DNA of 64,000 bases from an uncultured Nocardioides sp. (GTDB taxonomy: Bacteria; Actinomycetota; Actinomycetes; Propionibacteriales; Nocardioidaceae): contig NZ_CANKYS010000004.1 in NCBI RefSeq assembly GCF_947488025.1, positions 1-64,000 on the forward strand. The letters are read 5' to 3'. The notes beneath the pieces are model-generated. The model made no database searches. It saw only the letters and a program-made list of their open reading frames with translations, and was not told where the DNA came from. The translations under genes were made by a program, and so were the position numbers. Below are positions 9,122 through 18,430 of the stretch, in pieces; within the stretch, counting starts at the first letter, position 1, and each line of letters opens with the position of its first letter.

Positions 9122-11089
9122 ATGACCAGCGACCCCGCTCCCGGGGGCGGACCGGGGCCCAACCTGCGCCGCGGACTGCGCGGCTCCCTCGACCTCCCGA
9201 TCGCGACCATCGAGCGCCCGGAGCGTGCCGTGGTGGGCGGGTGGGTCTTCCACCAGCGCTCGGAGGTCGCCCTGGTGGTGATCCTCGCCGACGGGCGGAT
9301 CGTCGGGACGGCGAAGTGCGACCTCGAGCGCGAGGACGTCGCCACCGCCCACGACAGCGCTCCACTCAGGTCTGGCTGGTCCGCCGTGGTGGACCTCGGC
9401 AGGGTTGGCGACGAGGTGACGATCTCGGCACACGCCTTGGTCCGCAGGCCCACGCGGAAGGGTGAGGACCAAGGATCGGTCCTTCTTCCGTTCGACGAGC
9501 GCACGGTGGACGTCGCCCAGGGCGGGATCGTCCGCGGCGAGGTCACCCTGCCCGACGAGGTCGAGCCCGGCACGCTCCGAGTAACGGGAACTGTCGACGT
9601 GCTGCCCGCGCTGGCACGGGTCGAGGTGCAGCTCGACGACAACACCCCTGAGCGGGCCCGACACAGCCTGCCGAGCACCGCGGACCCGGACGCGCCGGCC
9701 GAGGAGCGAGCGCGCGGCTTCGCGGCCATGCTCGAGGTCCCGGCGGGTCAGCCCGAGGTGACGCTCCGGGTCACTGCCGTGGCGACCGACGGGACGGAGG
9801 TCGAGCTGTCCACCTCCCGGATCCCGGTCGCTCAGCACGTCGACTCCGATCGGAGCGAGCGCCTCCGCGACCTGAATCACGAGCGGCTGGCCAGCCACCT
9901 CGACGCCCTCCGGGGCGCGTTCCCGCCTGGACGCCGCGTTCTCGTCGCCGCGCACGACCTCGGCATCGGTGGCGCCCAGAACTACCTCGACGACGTCATG
10001 CGGGGACTGCACGAGCGCGGCGTGGAGATGTGCGTGGTGGCGGGCAGTGCCGGACCGCTGCTCGACCACGTCGAGACGACCTACGGCGCTCCCGTCCTCG
10101 TGGTCGGGCCGCCGCCGGAGACACCCGAGCTGCTCGAGACCCGCATCCGGCTCATCGCGGGTTTCGCCCTCGAGCACGGCGCCGCCGCCTGCCTGGCCAA
10201 CACGCTCGTGAGCTACCCGGCCGTCCTCGCCGCCGCACGCCTCGGCATCCCCTCCGCATGGGCCCTCCACGAGAGCTTCGCGCCGGCCGTGTTCTGGCAC
10301 GAGTACCTCAACCGCCCGGCTCACCCGGCCGTCCTCGCCGCCACGCGCGAGGCGCTCGCGAGCAGCGACGAGGTGCTCTTCGTCGCCGAGTCCACCCGGC
10401 AGCTCTACGCCGACCTCGTCCCCACTGCGGCCGCGGCACTCGTTCCCTACGGCCTCGACATCGCCGCGACCGATGCGCTGCTCGCGGCATCGCCGCGCGA
10501 CCGCACGCGTGCAGATCTCGGCATCCCCCTCGACCGCCGCGTGCTGTTGTGCGTCGGATCGGTGGAGCCGCGCAAGGGTCAGCTCGCCCTCGCGCGCGCC
10601 TTCCGTCGGCTCGGGGCCGTCGCGGACCACGCCTCGCTCTACATGGTGGGAGCGACCGACACCGCCTACGCCCAGGCCGTCCGTGACTACGTTCGCGACG
10701 CCGGCCTCGAGCACGTCCACGTGATCGACTCCGACCCCGACGTGATGCGGTGGTATGCCGCAGCGGACGTGCTGGTGTCGGCTGCCGACGTCGAGTCGAT
10801 GCCCCGCACCATGCTGGAGGCGATGCTCGCCGGTCGTCCCGTCGCCGCCGTGTCGGTCTTCGGCGTTCCGGAGCTCGTCGAGGACGGCGTCAGCGGGTGG
10901 CTGTGCGAGCCCGGCGACCTGGCCGCACTGACCGAGCTGGTGCGCCAAGCCGCGACCGTCGGAGCCAGCCAGCTGTCGTTGATGGGCACCGCCGCCCGGG
11001 CCCGCGTCGAGGAGCACCACTCGTCAGCCGGGTTCGTGGAGCACGTCGCGGCCCGGCTTCAGGGCTGGCTGGAGGCACCCGCGACGTGA
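9122..11089 (+). CDS. Family 4 glycosyltransferase with beta-rich N-terminal region
   Basis: 655 residues. Residues 1-270 are a poorly conserved, beta-rich region of unknown role. From about residue 273 (RVLVAAHDLGIGGAQNYLDD) a GT-B fold of family GT4 follows. The nucleotide-sugar signature E-x7-E is seen as ESMPRTMLE near residues 558-566, and the donor-site segment CVGSVEPRKGQ precedes it. The enzyme probably adds sugars to a surface glycan. Its stop overlaps the next glycosyltransferase's GTG start by 4 bases, so the two are likely made together. The acceptor and donor cannot be named. Confidence 0.8.
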   Translation: MTSDPAPGGGPGPNLRRGLRGSLDLPIATIERPERAVVGGWVFHQRSEVALVVILADGRIVGTAKCDLEREDVATAHDSAPLRSGWSAVVDLGRVGDEVTISAHALVRRPTRKGEDQGSVLLPFDERTVDVAQGGIVRGEVTLPDEVEPGTLRVTGTVDVLPALARVEVQLDDNTPERARHSLPSTADPDAPAEERARGFAAMLEVPAGQPEVTLRVTAVATDGTEVELSTSRIPVAQHVDSDRSERLRDLNHERLASHLDALRGAFPPGRRVLVAAHDLGIGGAQNYLDDVMRGLHERGVEMCVVAGSAGPLLDHVETTYGAPVLVVGPPPETPELLETRIRLIAGFALEHGAAACLANTLVSYPAVLAAARLGIPSAWALHESFAPAVFWHEYLNRPAHPAVLAATREALASSDEVLFVAESTRQLYADLVPTAAAALVPYGLDIAATDALLAASPRDRTRADLGIPLDRRVLLCVGSVEPRKGQLALARAFRRLGAVADHASLYMVGATDTAYAQAVRDYVRDAGLEHVHVIDSDPDVMRWYAAADVLVSAADVESMPRTMLEAMLAGRPVAAVSVFGVPELVEDGVSGWLCEPGDLAALTELVRQAATVGASQLSLMGTAARARVEEHHSSAGFVEHVAARLQGWLEAPAT

Positions 11090-13731
11090 ACGACGCTGAC
11101 CTGACCGTCATCCTCAACGCCCACCGCGAGGGGGCACTGGCACATCCCACGCTCCGCGCCCTGCACCGGGCGGTGGCCCACGCCGCCGCTGCCGGCCTGC
11201 ACGTCGAGGTGCTGGCCGTCCTGGACAACGGCGACGACCCCACCCGGGCGATCCTCGACGAGGCAATCGGTCCGGAGGGTTACATCTCCGCGGTGGCGAG
11301 CACCGCCGTCCTCGAGGTGTCGGTGGCCGACCTGGGGCTGGCTCGCAACCTGGGCGTCGCCCGGGCCACTGCGCCGTTCATCACCGTGCTCGACGCCGAC
11401 AACCTCCCCTCGGAGAACTGGCTGCTGGCGGGGCACCGCACGGCCGTGGCCCACGATGGTCCGTGCGTGGTGCACCCCGCGACACTCGTCATCTTCGAGG
11501 GACGTACGGCCGTGTGGCCGCAGTGGTCCACCGACGACGAGGCCTTCCGGGCCGAGAACTTCTTCGACCAGAACTACTGGGACGCGTGCTGCCTGGCGGC
11601 GCGCCAGGTCTTCGAGGAGCACCCCTACGCGCCCACCGGCCGCGACAGCGGCTTCGGTCCGGAGGACTGGCACTGGAACACGCTGGTGGTGCACGCGGGC
11701 GTCCCCCACCTCGCGGCGAAGGACACCGCGCTGTTCTACCGAGCCAAGCTGACGGGGTCGCTCATGGGCGCCCACCGCGCCGGAGGGAGCCTGATCCACC
11801 AGACCCCCCTGCTCACCGACCCGGACCTGGCCCGCTCCTTCCTGTCCGTGGGGGGCAGAGGCGGGCGCACGGTGCGGCGAATCCCGCTGCTGCGCAGACT
11901 CGCCCGCGAAGCGGTCGACGGCAGCCGACGGACCGACCCTCGACCGCCGGCCGCGCTCAGCCGACGCGGAGAGGCGTTGGCGCGGGTGCGCCCCGGCTTC
12001 GTCGAGCCGGCGCACTACCGCTACCTCTACGACCTCGGCGAGCTCTCCGACGCTGAGGCCATCGATCACTTCCGCTCGCACGCCGCGGAGCGGCCGCGCG
12101 GCTGGCTGACGGCCGAGGAGCTGGAGGCACTCCGACCCAAGCGCTTCCGCGCCGACCACTACCGGGCCCTCCACGCCGATGTCGTCGAGCTCCGCGAACG
12201 GTCCGCGGTCCGTCTGCACTGGCTGGACGAGGGACGCCGGGAGGGACGCCGGGCCCGGCTGACCCCCGACGAGCTGGCTGCGCTCGCCGAGCTCGACCTC
12301 GACGCCTACCGCGACCGGCACGCGGACCTCACCCACCACGATGACCAGCACCTGGTCCAGCACTACCTCGAGTGGGGAATCGATGAGGAACGACGTGCCA
12401 CCTTCGACATCATTGAGCACACGTGGAACACGCCGGTCCATGTCGACGACGTGTTGGCGAACGAGTGGAGGGCGATGCACCGCCTCGAGCCGTGGATCCC
12501 CGTGCCAACGGACGAGGTGCTACGCGACTTCCACTACGTCGGACCACCCGCCGACGGTAGCCTCACCGCCGGCAGCTCGGCCTGGTGGCACGCGGTCGCC
12601 GCGCTCGAGGGGACCCGGCCCGACGTGGCCTTCTTCGCCCCTTGGGTCCGGCTCGGCGGCGGCGACCTCCTGCTCGCCCACTACGCGCGCGCCGTCCGGC
12701 AGCTGCGGCCCGACGCCGAGGTGGTCGTGGTCACCACCCATGGCCCGTCGGACCGGCTCGACCTGATCGACCCGTCCGTACGCGTGGTCGACCTCCCGTC
12801 GTACGAGGGCTACGGCACCCTCACGCCAGCGCAGCGTTGCCGCCTCGTCGCGATGCTCGTGACGCAGCTCCGCCCAGGCACCGTGCATGCGTTCAACTCA
12901 CCCGAGGCCTTCGACGCCGTCCAGGTCTACAAGCGGTCCCTGGGCGCGCACAGCGCACTCTTCCTGTCGACGTTCACCATCGAGCTCGGGCCCGAGGGCG
13001 GCCTCAACAGCCACCTGCTGAGACGTCCGTCCGACTACCTCGACGCGGTGGACCGGGTGATCGTCGACAGCCGGGCGCTGGTCGACCAGTTCCACGAGAT
13101 CTACCGGATGGACCCGGGCAAGTTCTTGCCACTGCGCCAGCCCGTGCACCTGCCGCCGCGCCGAGAGCGACCGGCCCGCGAGTCCGGCAGCCCGCTGCGC
13201 GTGCTGTGGGCCGCCCGCTTCGACCGGCAGAAGCGCCTTGACCTGCTGGCCGACGTAGCCGAGGCGGCGGCGGCCGCCGGCCTCGCCGTCGACTGGACCG
13301 TCTACGGCGAGCCGGTCACCGCGTCGCCTGCCGAGACCGCACGCTCCATCGCGCGCCTGGAAGCGCTCGGGGCGAGGTTCCATGCGGCCTACCGGTCGGT
13401 GGACGACCTGCCGCTGGTGGACATCGACCTCTTCCTCATGACGTCGGAGACCGAGGGCGTTCCCAACACGATGCTCGAGATGATGGCGCGAGAGGTGCCG
13501 TTCATGGGCCCGCTGGTCGGCGGGGTGCCCGAGGTGCTCGACGATCGGGTGGGCTGGCCGATCACGTCCTTCGATGACGTGGACGCCTACGTCGCTGCAC
13601 TCCGACACGTGATCGCCTCGCCCGAGGAGGCGCGCCGACGGGCCGAGGCCGCGCGTGCGATCCTCGCCGAGGACTTCTCCTGGGAGGCGTTCCTCCGTCG
13701 GCTCGAGGACGTCCCCGGCTACCTGCCCTGA
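11086..13731 (+). CDS. Two-headed glycosyltransferase (GT2 + repeat linker + GT4)
   Basis: 881 residues with two catalytic domains. The N-terminal GT-A domain (residues 4-250) opens with DLTVILNAHREG and has the D-x-D motif in VLDADNLP at about residue 102. The C-terminal GT-B domain (about 500-880) has RVLWAARFDRQKRLD near residue 705 and the E-x7-E signature in EGVPNTMLE near residue 790. Between them, residues 305-445 contain about three copies of a 50-residue unit of the form F/Y-x-x-x-HYR-x-L-x-x-D ... G-x-x-EGR, a spacer seen in large surface-glycan transferases. Such bifunctional enzymes build alternating or repeat-unit polymers. It ends 13 bases inside the convergent acyltransferase gene. 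Confidence 0.82.
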   Translation: MNDADLTVILNAHREGALAHPTLRALHRAVAHAAAAGLHVEVLAVLDNGDDPTRAILDEAIGPEGYISAVASTAVLEVSVADLGLARNLGVARATAPFITVLDADNLPSENWLLAGHRTAVAHDGPCVVHPATLVIFEGRTAVWPQWSTDDEAFRAENFFDQNYWDACCLAARQVFEEHPYAPTGRDSGFGPEDWHWNTLVVHAGVPHLAAKDTALFYRAKLTGSLMGAHRAGGSLIHQTPLLTDPDLARSFLSVGGRGGRTVRRIPLLRRLAREAVDGSRRTDPRPPAALSRRGEALARVRPGFVEPAHYRYLYDLGELSDAEAIDHFRSHAAERPRGWLTAEELEALRPKRFRADHYRALHADVVELRERSAVRLHWLDEGRREGRRARLTPDELAALAELDLDAYRDRHADLTHHDDQHLVQHYLEWGIDEERRATFDIIEHTWNTPVHVDDVLANEWRAMHRLEPWIPVPTDEVLRDFHYVGPPADGSLTAGSSAWWHAVAALEGTRPDVAFFAPWVRLGGGDLLLAHYARAVRQLRPDAEVVVVTTHGPSDRLDLIDPSVRVVDLPSYEGYGTLTPAQRCRLVAMLVTQLRPGTVHAFNSPEAFDAVQVYKRSLGAHSALFLSTFTIELGPEGGLNSHLLRRPSDYLDAVDRVIVDSRALVDQFHEIYRMDPGKFLPLRQPVHLPPRRERPARESGSPLRVLWAARFDRQKRLDLLADVAEAAAAAGLAVDWTVYGEPVTASPAETARSIARLEALGARFHAAYRSVDDLPLVDIDLFLMTSETEGVPNTMLEMMAREVPFMGPLVGGVPEVLDDRVGWPITSFDDVDAYVAALRHVIASPEEARRRAEAARAILAEDFSWEAFLRRLEDVPGYLP

Positions 13732-15848
13732 CCGTCGCGGAGACCGGGCATCGTCGCGAGTCTCTCGGCGACCAGCGGTGCCAGGGTGCGAGCGAAGTAC
13801 TGCAGCAGGTGGTTCTGGTCGCCGTAGACCGGGATGCCACCGACCACGGCGTGGCATCGTCGTCGGTCGCACATCACGTCGGTGAGGTCCACCAGGGTGA
13901 CGCCGCGCTGCCCGCGCGCTGCCTTGACGAGCGGATCGGGCGTCAGCACATCCTGAGTCGGTGCTGTGCAGGGGTCCCGCGTCGTGGTGACAGCGAGGCA
14001 GTCCGGGAGTGACCCGAGTCCGAGCGCCGGCGGGTCTGCGATCACGACGACCTGCTTGCCGGCATCGACCCACCGCGCCCACAGGGCACGCAGGTGCCGG
14101 ACCACGCCGCCGGCGGCGTCGCTGGCGTAGTCGCGCGAGATGCCGGACATCACGATGACGTCGAGGTCGGGATCGTCAGCCAACGCGGTGCCGACGACGT
14201 CGCCCCACTCGTTGCAGCTCGCGACCATCGGCTCACTGGCCCACGAGGCACGGAGATCGCCGCCCGCAGGGAGGCACGAGGACTTCACCTGCATCGTGAC
14301 GTTCCAGCCACGCTCGCGGGCGATGACGTCGAGGGGCGCCGCCCAATGACCCGCGTGCGAGTCGCCGACGAGCGCGAGCCGGTGGCCGGCGTCCTCCGGC
14401 GGCACCCCGAACTGGCACGGCGCGGGTTCGGGGTCCTCGGGCTCGACCTGGCAGGTGGCGCCCCAGGCGGGGTAGTAGGGCGAGTTGACGATGGTCAGCA
14501 GCGACGCGTTGGCGATGGCGGGCGCGTGGGAGTCCGGGCACGTCGCCGATGCAGCGGCCGCTCCGACGCAGGGGCCTCCTGAGTCGACGAGCGCCTCCAT
14601 CTGCTCCTGCACGGTCGCCAAGTCCTTCGCGATCGTCGTGGGCACGTACGCCGCGGCTCCGGCCACAGCGGCCATCGCCACGCCGGCCGCGACGAGGGAC
14701 ACAGCCGAGGAGCGCGCGACGAGCACCTTGGCCCGGCGCGCCGGATCCTCGACGAAGCGAGTGCTGAGGTGCGCCACCGCAAGGGTCGCGGCGAAGATCC
14801 CGACGGCCATCGCGGGCGTCATCGGCCTCTGGAGCGCGTAGGGCGCGAACACGATGAGGGGCCAGTGCCAGAGGTAGACCGAGTAGGAGATGTCCCCGAT
14901 CCAGACAGGCGCGCGCAGCGCCGACGGAACGGCCTCACCCGCGGACGCACGGCCCGACCAGATCACCAGTGCGCACCCGGCGACGGGCAGGAGCGTGAGG
15001 GGGCCTGGGACGCCCGAGTCCTCGCCGAAGAGCCACACGCTGCCGGCCATGACGATCCAGCCGGGGACGGCCAGGAGCCGGCCGCGCCGACCCGGCGCAG
15101 GCGCCGTCGCGGCCAGCGCGGCGAGGGTGCCGCCTGCCGCGAACTCCCAGACGCGTCCCGGGGTCATGAAGTAGGCAGCGTCGGGGTGGGCGCCCACCGA
15201 CCAGGCGGCGAAGCAGAGTGACGCGACGCCGAGGGCGGCGAGCACGATCGCGAGCGTACGTCGGCGTACGTGTCGGGAAGCGCCCAGCGACGCCGTGCGG
15301 GTGCGACGCGAGACCAGCCACCAGATGCCGAAGACGAGCAGCGGCCAGACGAGGTAGAACTGCTCCTCCACCGAGAGCGACCAGAAGTGGGTGACCGGCG
15401 AAGCGGTCTGCGCGGAGGTGAAGTAGTCCTGCGCCGAGGCGGCGAGCTCCCAGTTCTGGAAGTAGAGGGCGCTGGCCAGGATCTCGTCCATCACCTGGGT
15501 CCAGCGAGTCTGCGGGAGCCATACGACGGTGGCTGCGGCGCAGGCGGCCAGCACCAGCAGCGACGCCGGGAGGAGGCGACGGGCCCGTCGCGCCCAGAAC
15601 CTGCCGAGCCGCACGCGGCCCTCCCGCTCGAGCTCTGACACGAGGTGGGAGGTGATCAGGAAGCCGGAGATCACGAAGAAGACGTCGACACCGAGGTAAC
15701 CGCCGGTGAGCCGGTTCGGGGCCAGGTGGTTGACCACGACGGCCAGCACAGCGAAGGCGCGCAGAAGCTGGATGTCGGTGCGGACACCGGAGCGCCGTTC
15801 GTGGGTGGGATCGCGCCGATCGACGACTTCCGGTCCTAACACGTGCAC
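13719..15848 (-). CDS. Membrane O-acyltransferase with C-terminal SGNH domain (OafA type)
   Basis: 709 residues. The N-terminal half is an acyltransferase-3 domain with about ten membrane helices. It opens with DIQLLRAFAVLAVVVNHL, which holds the active-site histidine, followed by GGYLGVDVFFVISGFLI. The C-terminal third is an extracytoplasmic SGNH-hydrolase-like domain with GDSHAGHW near residue 495 and the D-x-x-H pair as DQNH near residue 677. OafA-type proteins acetylate lipopolysaccharide, peptidoglycan or secondary polymers outside the membrane. The position next to glycosyltransferases suggests it acetylates the glycan made by this cluster. The GTG at 15848 is the longest start; another GTG lies two codons in. 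Confidence 0.85.
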   Translation of the reverse strand: MHVLGPEVVDRRDPTHERRSGVRTDIQLLRAFAVLAVVVNHLAPNRLTGGYLGVDVFFVISGFLITSHLVSELEREGRVRLGRFWARRARRLLPASLLVLAACAAATVVWLPQTRWTQVMDEILASALYFQNWELAASAQDYFTSAQTASPVTHFWSLSVEEQFYLVWPLLVFGIWWLVSRRTRTASLGASRHVRRRTLAIVLAALGVASLCFAAWSVGAHPDAAYFMTPGRVWEFAAGGTLAALAATAPAPGRRGRLLAVPGWIVMAGSVWLFGEDSGVPGPLTLLPVAGCALVIWSGRASAGEAVPSALRAPVWIGDISYSVYLWHWPLIVFAPYALQRPMTPAMAVGIFAATLAVAHLSTRFVEDPARRAKVLVARSSAVSLVAAGVAMAAVAGAAAYVPTTIAKDLATVQEQMEALVDSGGPCVGAAAASATCPDSHAPAIANASLLTIVNSPYYPAWGATCQVEPEDPEPAPCQFGVPPEDAGHRLALVGDSHAGHWAAPLDVIARERGWNVTMQVKSSCLPAGGDLRASWASEPMVASCNEWGDVVGTALADDPDLDVIVMSGISRDYASDAAGGVVRHLRALWARWVDAGKQVVVIADPPALGLGSLPDCLAVTTTRDPCTAPTQDVLTPDPLVKAARGQRGVTLVDLTDVMCDRRRCHAVVGGIPVYGDQNHLLQYFARTLAPLVAERLATMPGLRDGQGR

Positions 15849-15915
15849 AGGCTAGGGGCGGCGACGGACCGACCGCGAAACGTCAGTCATGGAGAGCACC
15901 CTCTCGCACCAAGGC

Positions 15916-15942
15916 CCATCCGCCTGCCCGGTCGCTCCGAAC
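15916..15942 (+). promoter_or_regulatory. SigK-like promoter of the molybdoenzyme gene
   Basis: CCATCC at 15916-15921 and CCGAAC at 15937-15942 are separated by exactly 15 bases. The same hexamers with the same spacing precede the fasciclin gene at 17649. They resemble the -35/-10 elements described for mycobacterial SigK. Transcription would start about seven bases on, at the ATG at 15950, giving a leaderless message. Confidence 0.6.
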
Positions 15943-15949
15943 ACGACCC

Positions 15950-17491
15950 ATGCACTCCCTCGACCAGCGATCCCGGCCGCGCGCCCTGCGCCACGCGGCG
16001 TACGGCGTGCTCGCCACCGTCGTCGGTCTCGCAGCGGCCCACCTCGTCGCGGCGCTGACCGTCCCGGCGGCCTCACCCGTGCTCGCCGTCGGCTCGACGG
16101 TCATCGACCTGACGCCGACCCCGCTCAAGGCGTGGGCGATCCGCGAGTTCGGCAGCGCCGACAAGCTCATCCTCGTCGGTTCGGTGACCGTCGTCGTGCT
16201 GCTGCTGGCCGCGGTTGCCGGCGTGGTCACCGCGCGCCGGGAGACGCCGGGACTGCTCATCATCGTGGGCCTCGCCGGCGTCGCCGGCGTGCTCGCCGTC
16301 CTGCGCCCGGGCTCCGGGCCGCTGGACCTCCTTCCTGCCCTGGTCGCCGCCGCTGTCGGTGCCACCGCGCTGTGGTGGCTGCACCGCATCGACGGCCAGG
16401 GCACTGCGGACCCGTCGCCGGGGGTCGACGGTCCGTCACGACGCGGGGTCGTGCTGGCCTCCGGCGCACTCGCTGCGGCTGCAGTGGCCATGGGGGGCCT
16501 CGGTCGCTGGGTGACGTCCTACCGCCTCGGCGGGACCGACGTGGCCCTGCCGGTCGCCACCGACCCCGCGTCGTCCTTCCCCACCGGCCTGGAGGAGACG
16601 TACGACGGCATCACGCCGCTGCGGACGCCGACCGCGGACTTCTACCGCGTCGACACCCGCCTGACGCTCCCGACGGTCGACGTGGACTCGTGGACCCTGA
16701 CCATCGACGGCGACGTCGAGAAGGAGGTCACGCTGACCTTCGACGACCTCGCCGCGATGGACACCGTGGAGCGCGACATCACGCTCACGTGCGTCTCCAA
16801 CGAGGTCGGCGGCCCCTACGTCGGCGGCGCCCGCTGGCTCGGCGTACCCCTCGCCGCCGTGCTCGAGCGCGCCGGCATCGACGCCACGAAGGCCGACCAG
16901 ATCCTGTCCACGGACGTGGACGGGATGACGATCTCGACGCCTCTCGACGTGGCGCTCGACGGTCGCGACGCGATGATCGCGATCGGGATGAACGGCGGAC
17001 CGCTGCCGCGTGCCAACGGCTTCCCGGCCCGCATGGTCGTGCCCGGTCTCTACGGCTTCGTCAGCGCGTGCAAGTGGATCACCCGGATGACCCTGACGAC
17101 GTACGACGCCGAGCAGGCGTACTGGACCGAGCGCGACTGGGCCGTCGACGCCCCCATCAAGCTCTCGAGCCGCATCGACACCCCCAAGCCGCTGTCGGAG
17201 ACCGACGCGGGGAAGGTCGTCATCGGCGGCATCGCCTGGGCCCAGGGTGTGGGCATCGAGAAGGTCGACGTACGCGTCGACGGCGGCGCCTGGCAGCCCG
17301 CCGAGCTCGGCCCGCAGGTCACCGACGACTACTGGCGCCAGTGGTACTACGAGTGGGACGCCGAGCCCGGCCGGCACCTGATCGCCTGTCGCGCCACCAA
17401 CAAGGACGGCGACGTGCAGACCGACGTCCGGATGCGGCCCTTCCCCGAGGGGTCGAGCGGGCTGCAGGAGATCTCGGTCCTCATCTCCTGA
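15950..17491 (+). CDS. Membrane-anchored sulfite-oxidase-fold molybdoenzyme
   Basis: 513 residues. The first 190 residues hold about five membrane helices. The rest is an extracytoplasmic domain of the sulfite oxidase/YedY (MsrP) superfamily with a C-terminal dimerisation region. The molybdenum-binding cysteine is C281 in DITLTCVSNEVGG, and a typical ARWLGVPLAAVLERAG segment follows. Relatives reduce methionine sulfoxide or other S-/N-oxides, or oxidise sulfite; which applies here is not visible. No haem-binding partner gene is adjacent, so the helices may serve electron transfer from quinone. A promoter matching that of the neighbouring fasciclin gene suggests it belongs to the local SigK regulon. 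Confidence 0.82.
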   Translation: MHSLDQRSRPRALRHAAYGVLATVVGLAAAHLVAALTVPAASPVLAVGSTVIDLTPTPLKAWAIREFGSADKLILVGSVTVVVLLLAAVAGVVTARRETPGLLIIVGLAGVAGVLAVLRPGSGPLDLLPALVAAAVGATALWWLHRIDGQGTADPSPGVDGPSRRGVVLASGALAAAAVAMGGLGRWVTSYRLGGTDVALPVATDPASSFPTGLEETYDGITPLRTPTADFYRVDTRLTLPTVDVDSWTLTIDGDVEKEVTLTFDDLAAMDTVERDITLTCVSNEVGGPYVGGARWLGVPLAAVLERAGIDATKADQILSTDVDGMTISTPLDVALDGRDAMIAIGMNGGPLPRANGFPARMVVPGLYGFVSACKWITRMTLTTYDAEQAYWTERDWAVDAPIKLSSRIDTPKPLSETDAGKVVIGGIAWAQGVGIEKVDVRVDGGAWQPAELGPQVTDDYWRQWYYEWDAEPGRHLIACRATNKDGDVQTDVRMRPFPEGSSGLQEISVLIS

Positions 17492-17535
17492 GCGCCCGCC
17501 AGCTCCGCCACCCTCCGCACCGCTCCCCCCCGATC

Positions 17536-17595
17536 GCCGGGCGGTGAGTGACGCAGGTTCCGCGCCTCCGGAACCTGCGTCACTCACCGCCCGGC
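17536..17595. repeat. Perfect 27-bp inverted repeat, terminator-like
   Basis: Arms 17536-17562 and 17569-17595 are fully complementary, with a 6-base loop. The hairpin follows the molybdoenzyme stop by 44 bases. No T-run follows, so this is either a U-less terminator or a member of a dispersed palindrome family; only one copy was seen in this window. Confidence 0.8.
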
Positions 17596-17648
17596 GCTCG
17601 CACGCCGAGACGTGTCTAAGGATTGTCCAAAGTTTTTTGAAGAATCAC

Positions 17649-17675
17649 CCATCCGCCCGCCACGCGGCCCCGAAC
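17649..17675 (+). promoter_or_regulatory. SigK-like promoter of the fasciclin operon
   Basis: CCATCC (17649-17654) and CCGAAC (17670-17675) are 15 bases apart, identical in sequence and spacing to the motif at 15916. The expected start is near 17682, leaving a leader of about 50 bases before the ATG at 17733. Confidence 0.6.
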
Positions 17676-17732
17676 ACCTCCCGACAGCGGGCCCACGGGC
17701 CCACCGATTGGCTCCAACCGAAAGGCAGTGCC

Positions 17733-18395
17733 ATGAACACCAAGCTCCGCACCCGCTCCATGGGCCTCGCCGCCCTCGCCCTGACCGCGTCGATGGGCCT
17801 GGCCGCCTGTGGCAACGAGAGCGACACCGAGAACGCCGCCGAGTCCACCACGTCCGAGGCCCCCATGGAGTCCGAGACCTCGGAGTCCGAGGAGCCCATG
17901 GAGTCCGAGGAGCCGATGGCCGCCGACGCTCCGTTCGGCCCCGGCTGCGCCGGCGTCCCCACCTCCGGTGAGGGTTCCGTCGAGGGCATGGCCGACGACC
18001 CGGTCGCCACCGCCGCCTCGAACAACCCGCTCCTCAAGACGCTGGTCGCCGCGGTCACCGAGGCCGACCTGGTCGACACGCTCAACTCGGCCGAGAACCT
18101 CACCGTGTTCGCGCCGACCGACGACGCGTTCGCCGCGATCCCGAAGAAGGACCTCAACGCCCTCCTCGCCGACAAGGAGATGCTGACCACCGTGCTCACG
18201 CACCACGTGGTCGGTGAGCGCCTCAGCCCGGAGGACGTCGCGGGCGAGCACGAGACCCTGGCCGGTGACATGCTCACCGTCGAGGGCGAGGGTGAGGACT
18301 TCACCATCGGCGACGCCAGCGTCGTCTGCGGCAACGTGCAGACCGCCAACGCCACCGTGTACGTCGTCGACCAGGTCCTGATGCCGGAGATGTGA
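17733..18395 (+). CDS. Fasciclin-domain lipoprotein (MPT83/MPT70-like)
   Basis: 220 residues. A lipoprotein signal ends in the lipobox LAAC with Cys26 as the lipidation site. Residues 30-65 form an acidic Ser/Glu linker with three PMESE/PMAAD-type methionines. The rest is a FAS1 domain, with NLTVFAPTDDAFAAI and a terminal VYVVDQVLMP block. FAS1 proteins mediate adhesion or matrix interactions. In Mycobacterium tuberculosis the homologues MPT70 and MPT83 are the main targets of SigK, and here the gene directly precedes sigK. The exposed methionines beside an MsrP-like molybdoenzyme gene are notable. Confidence 0.88.
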   Translation: MNTKLRTRSMGLAALALTASMGLAACGNESDTENAAESTTSEAPMESETSESEEPMESEEPMAADAPFGPGCAGVPTSGEGSVEGMADDPVATAASNNPLLKTLVAAVTEADLVDTLNSAENLTVFAPTDDAFAAIPKKDLNALLADKEMLTTVLTHHVVGERLSPEDVAGEHETLAGDMLTVEGEGEDFTIGDASVVCGNVQTANATVYVVDQVLMPEM

Positions 18396-18430
18396 GCGTC
18401 TCCTGACGATCACTAGGCAAGGATGACGAC

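Noticed and set aside
8243..11020. 925-codon open frame on the minus strand antisense to the glycosyltransferase
   Set aside because: Only the last 256 codons (8243-9013) look like a protein, the enoyl-CoA hydratase. The rest is the open antisense frame expected at this GC content, and the plus-strand glycosyltransferase there has clear motifs.
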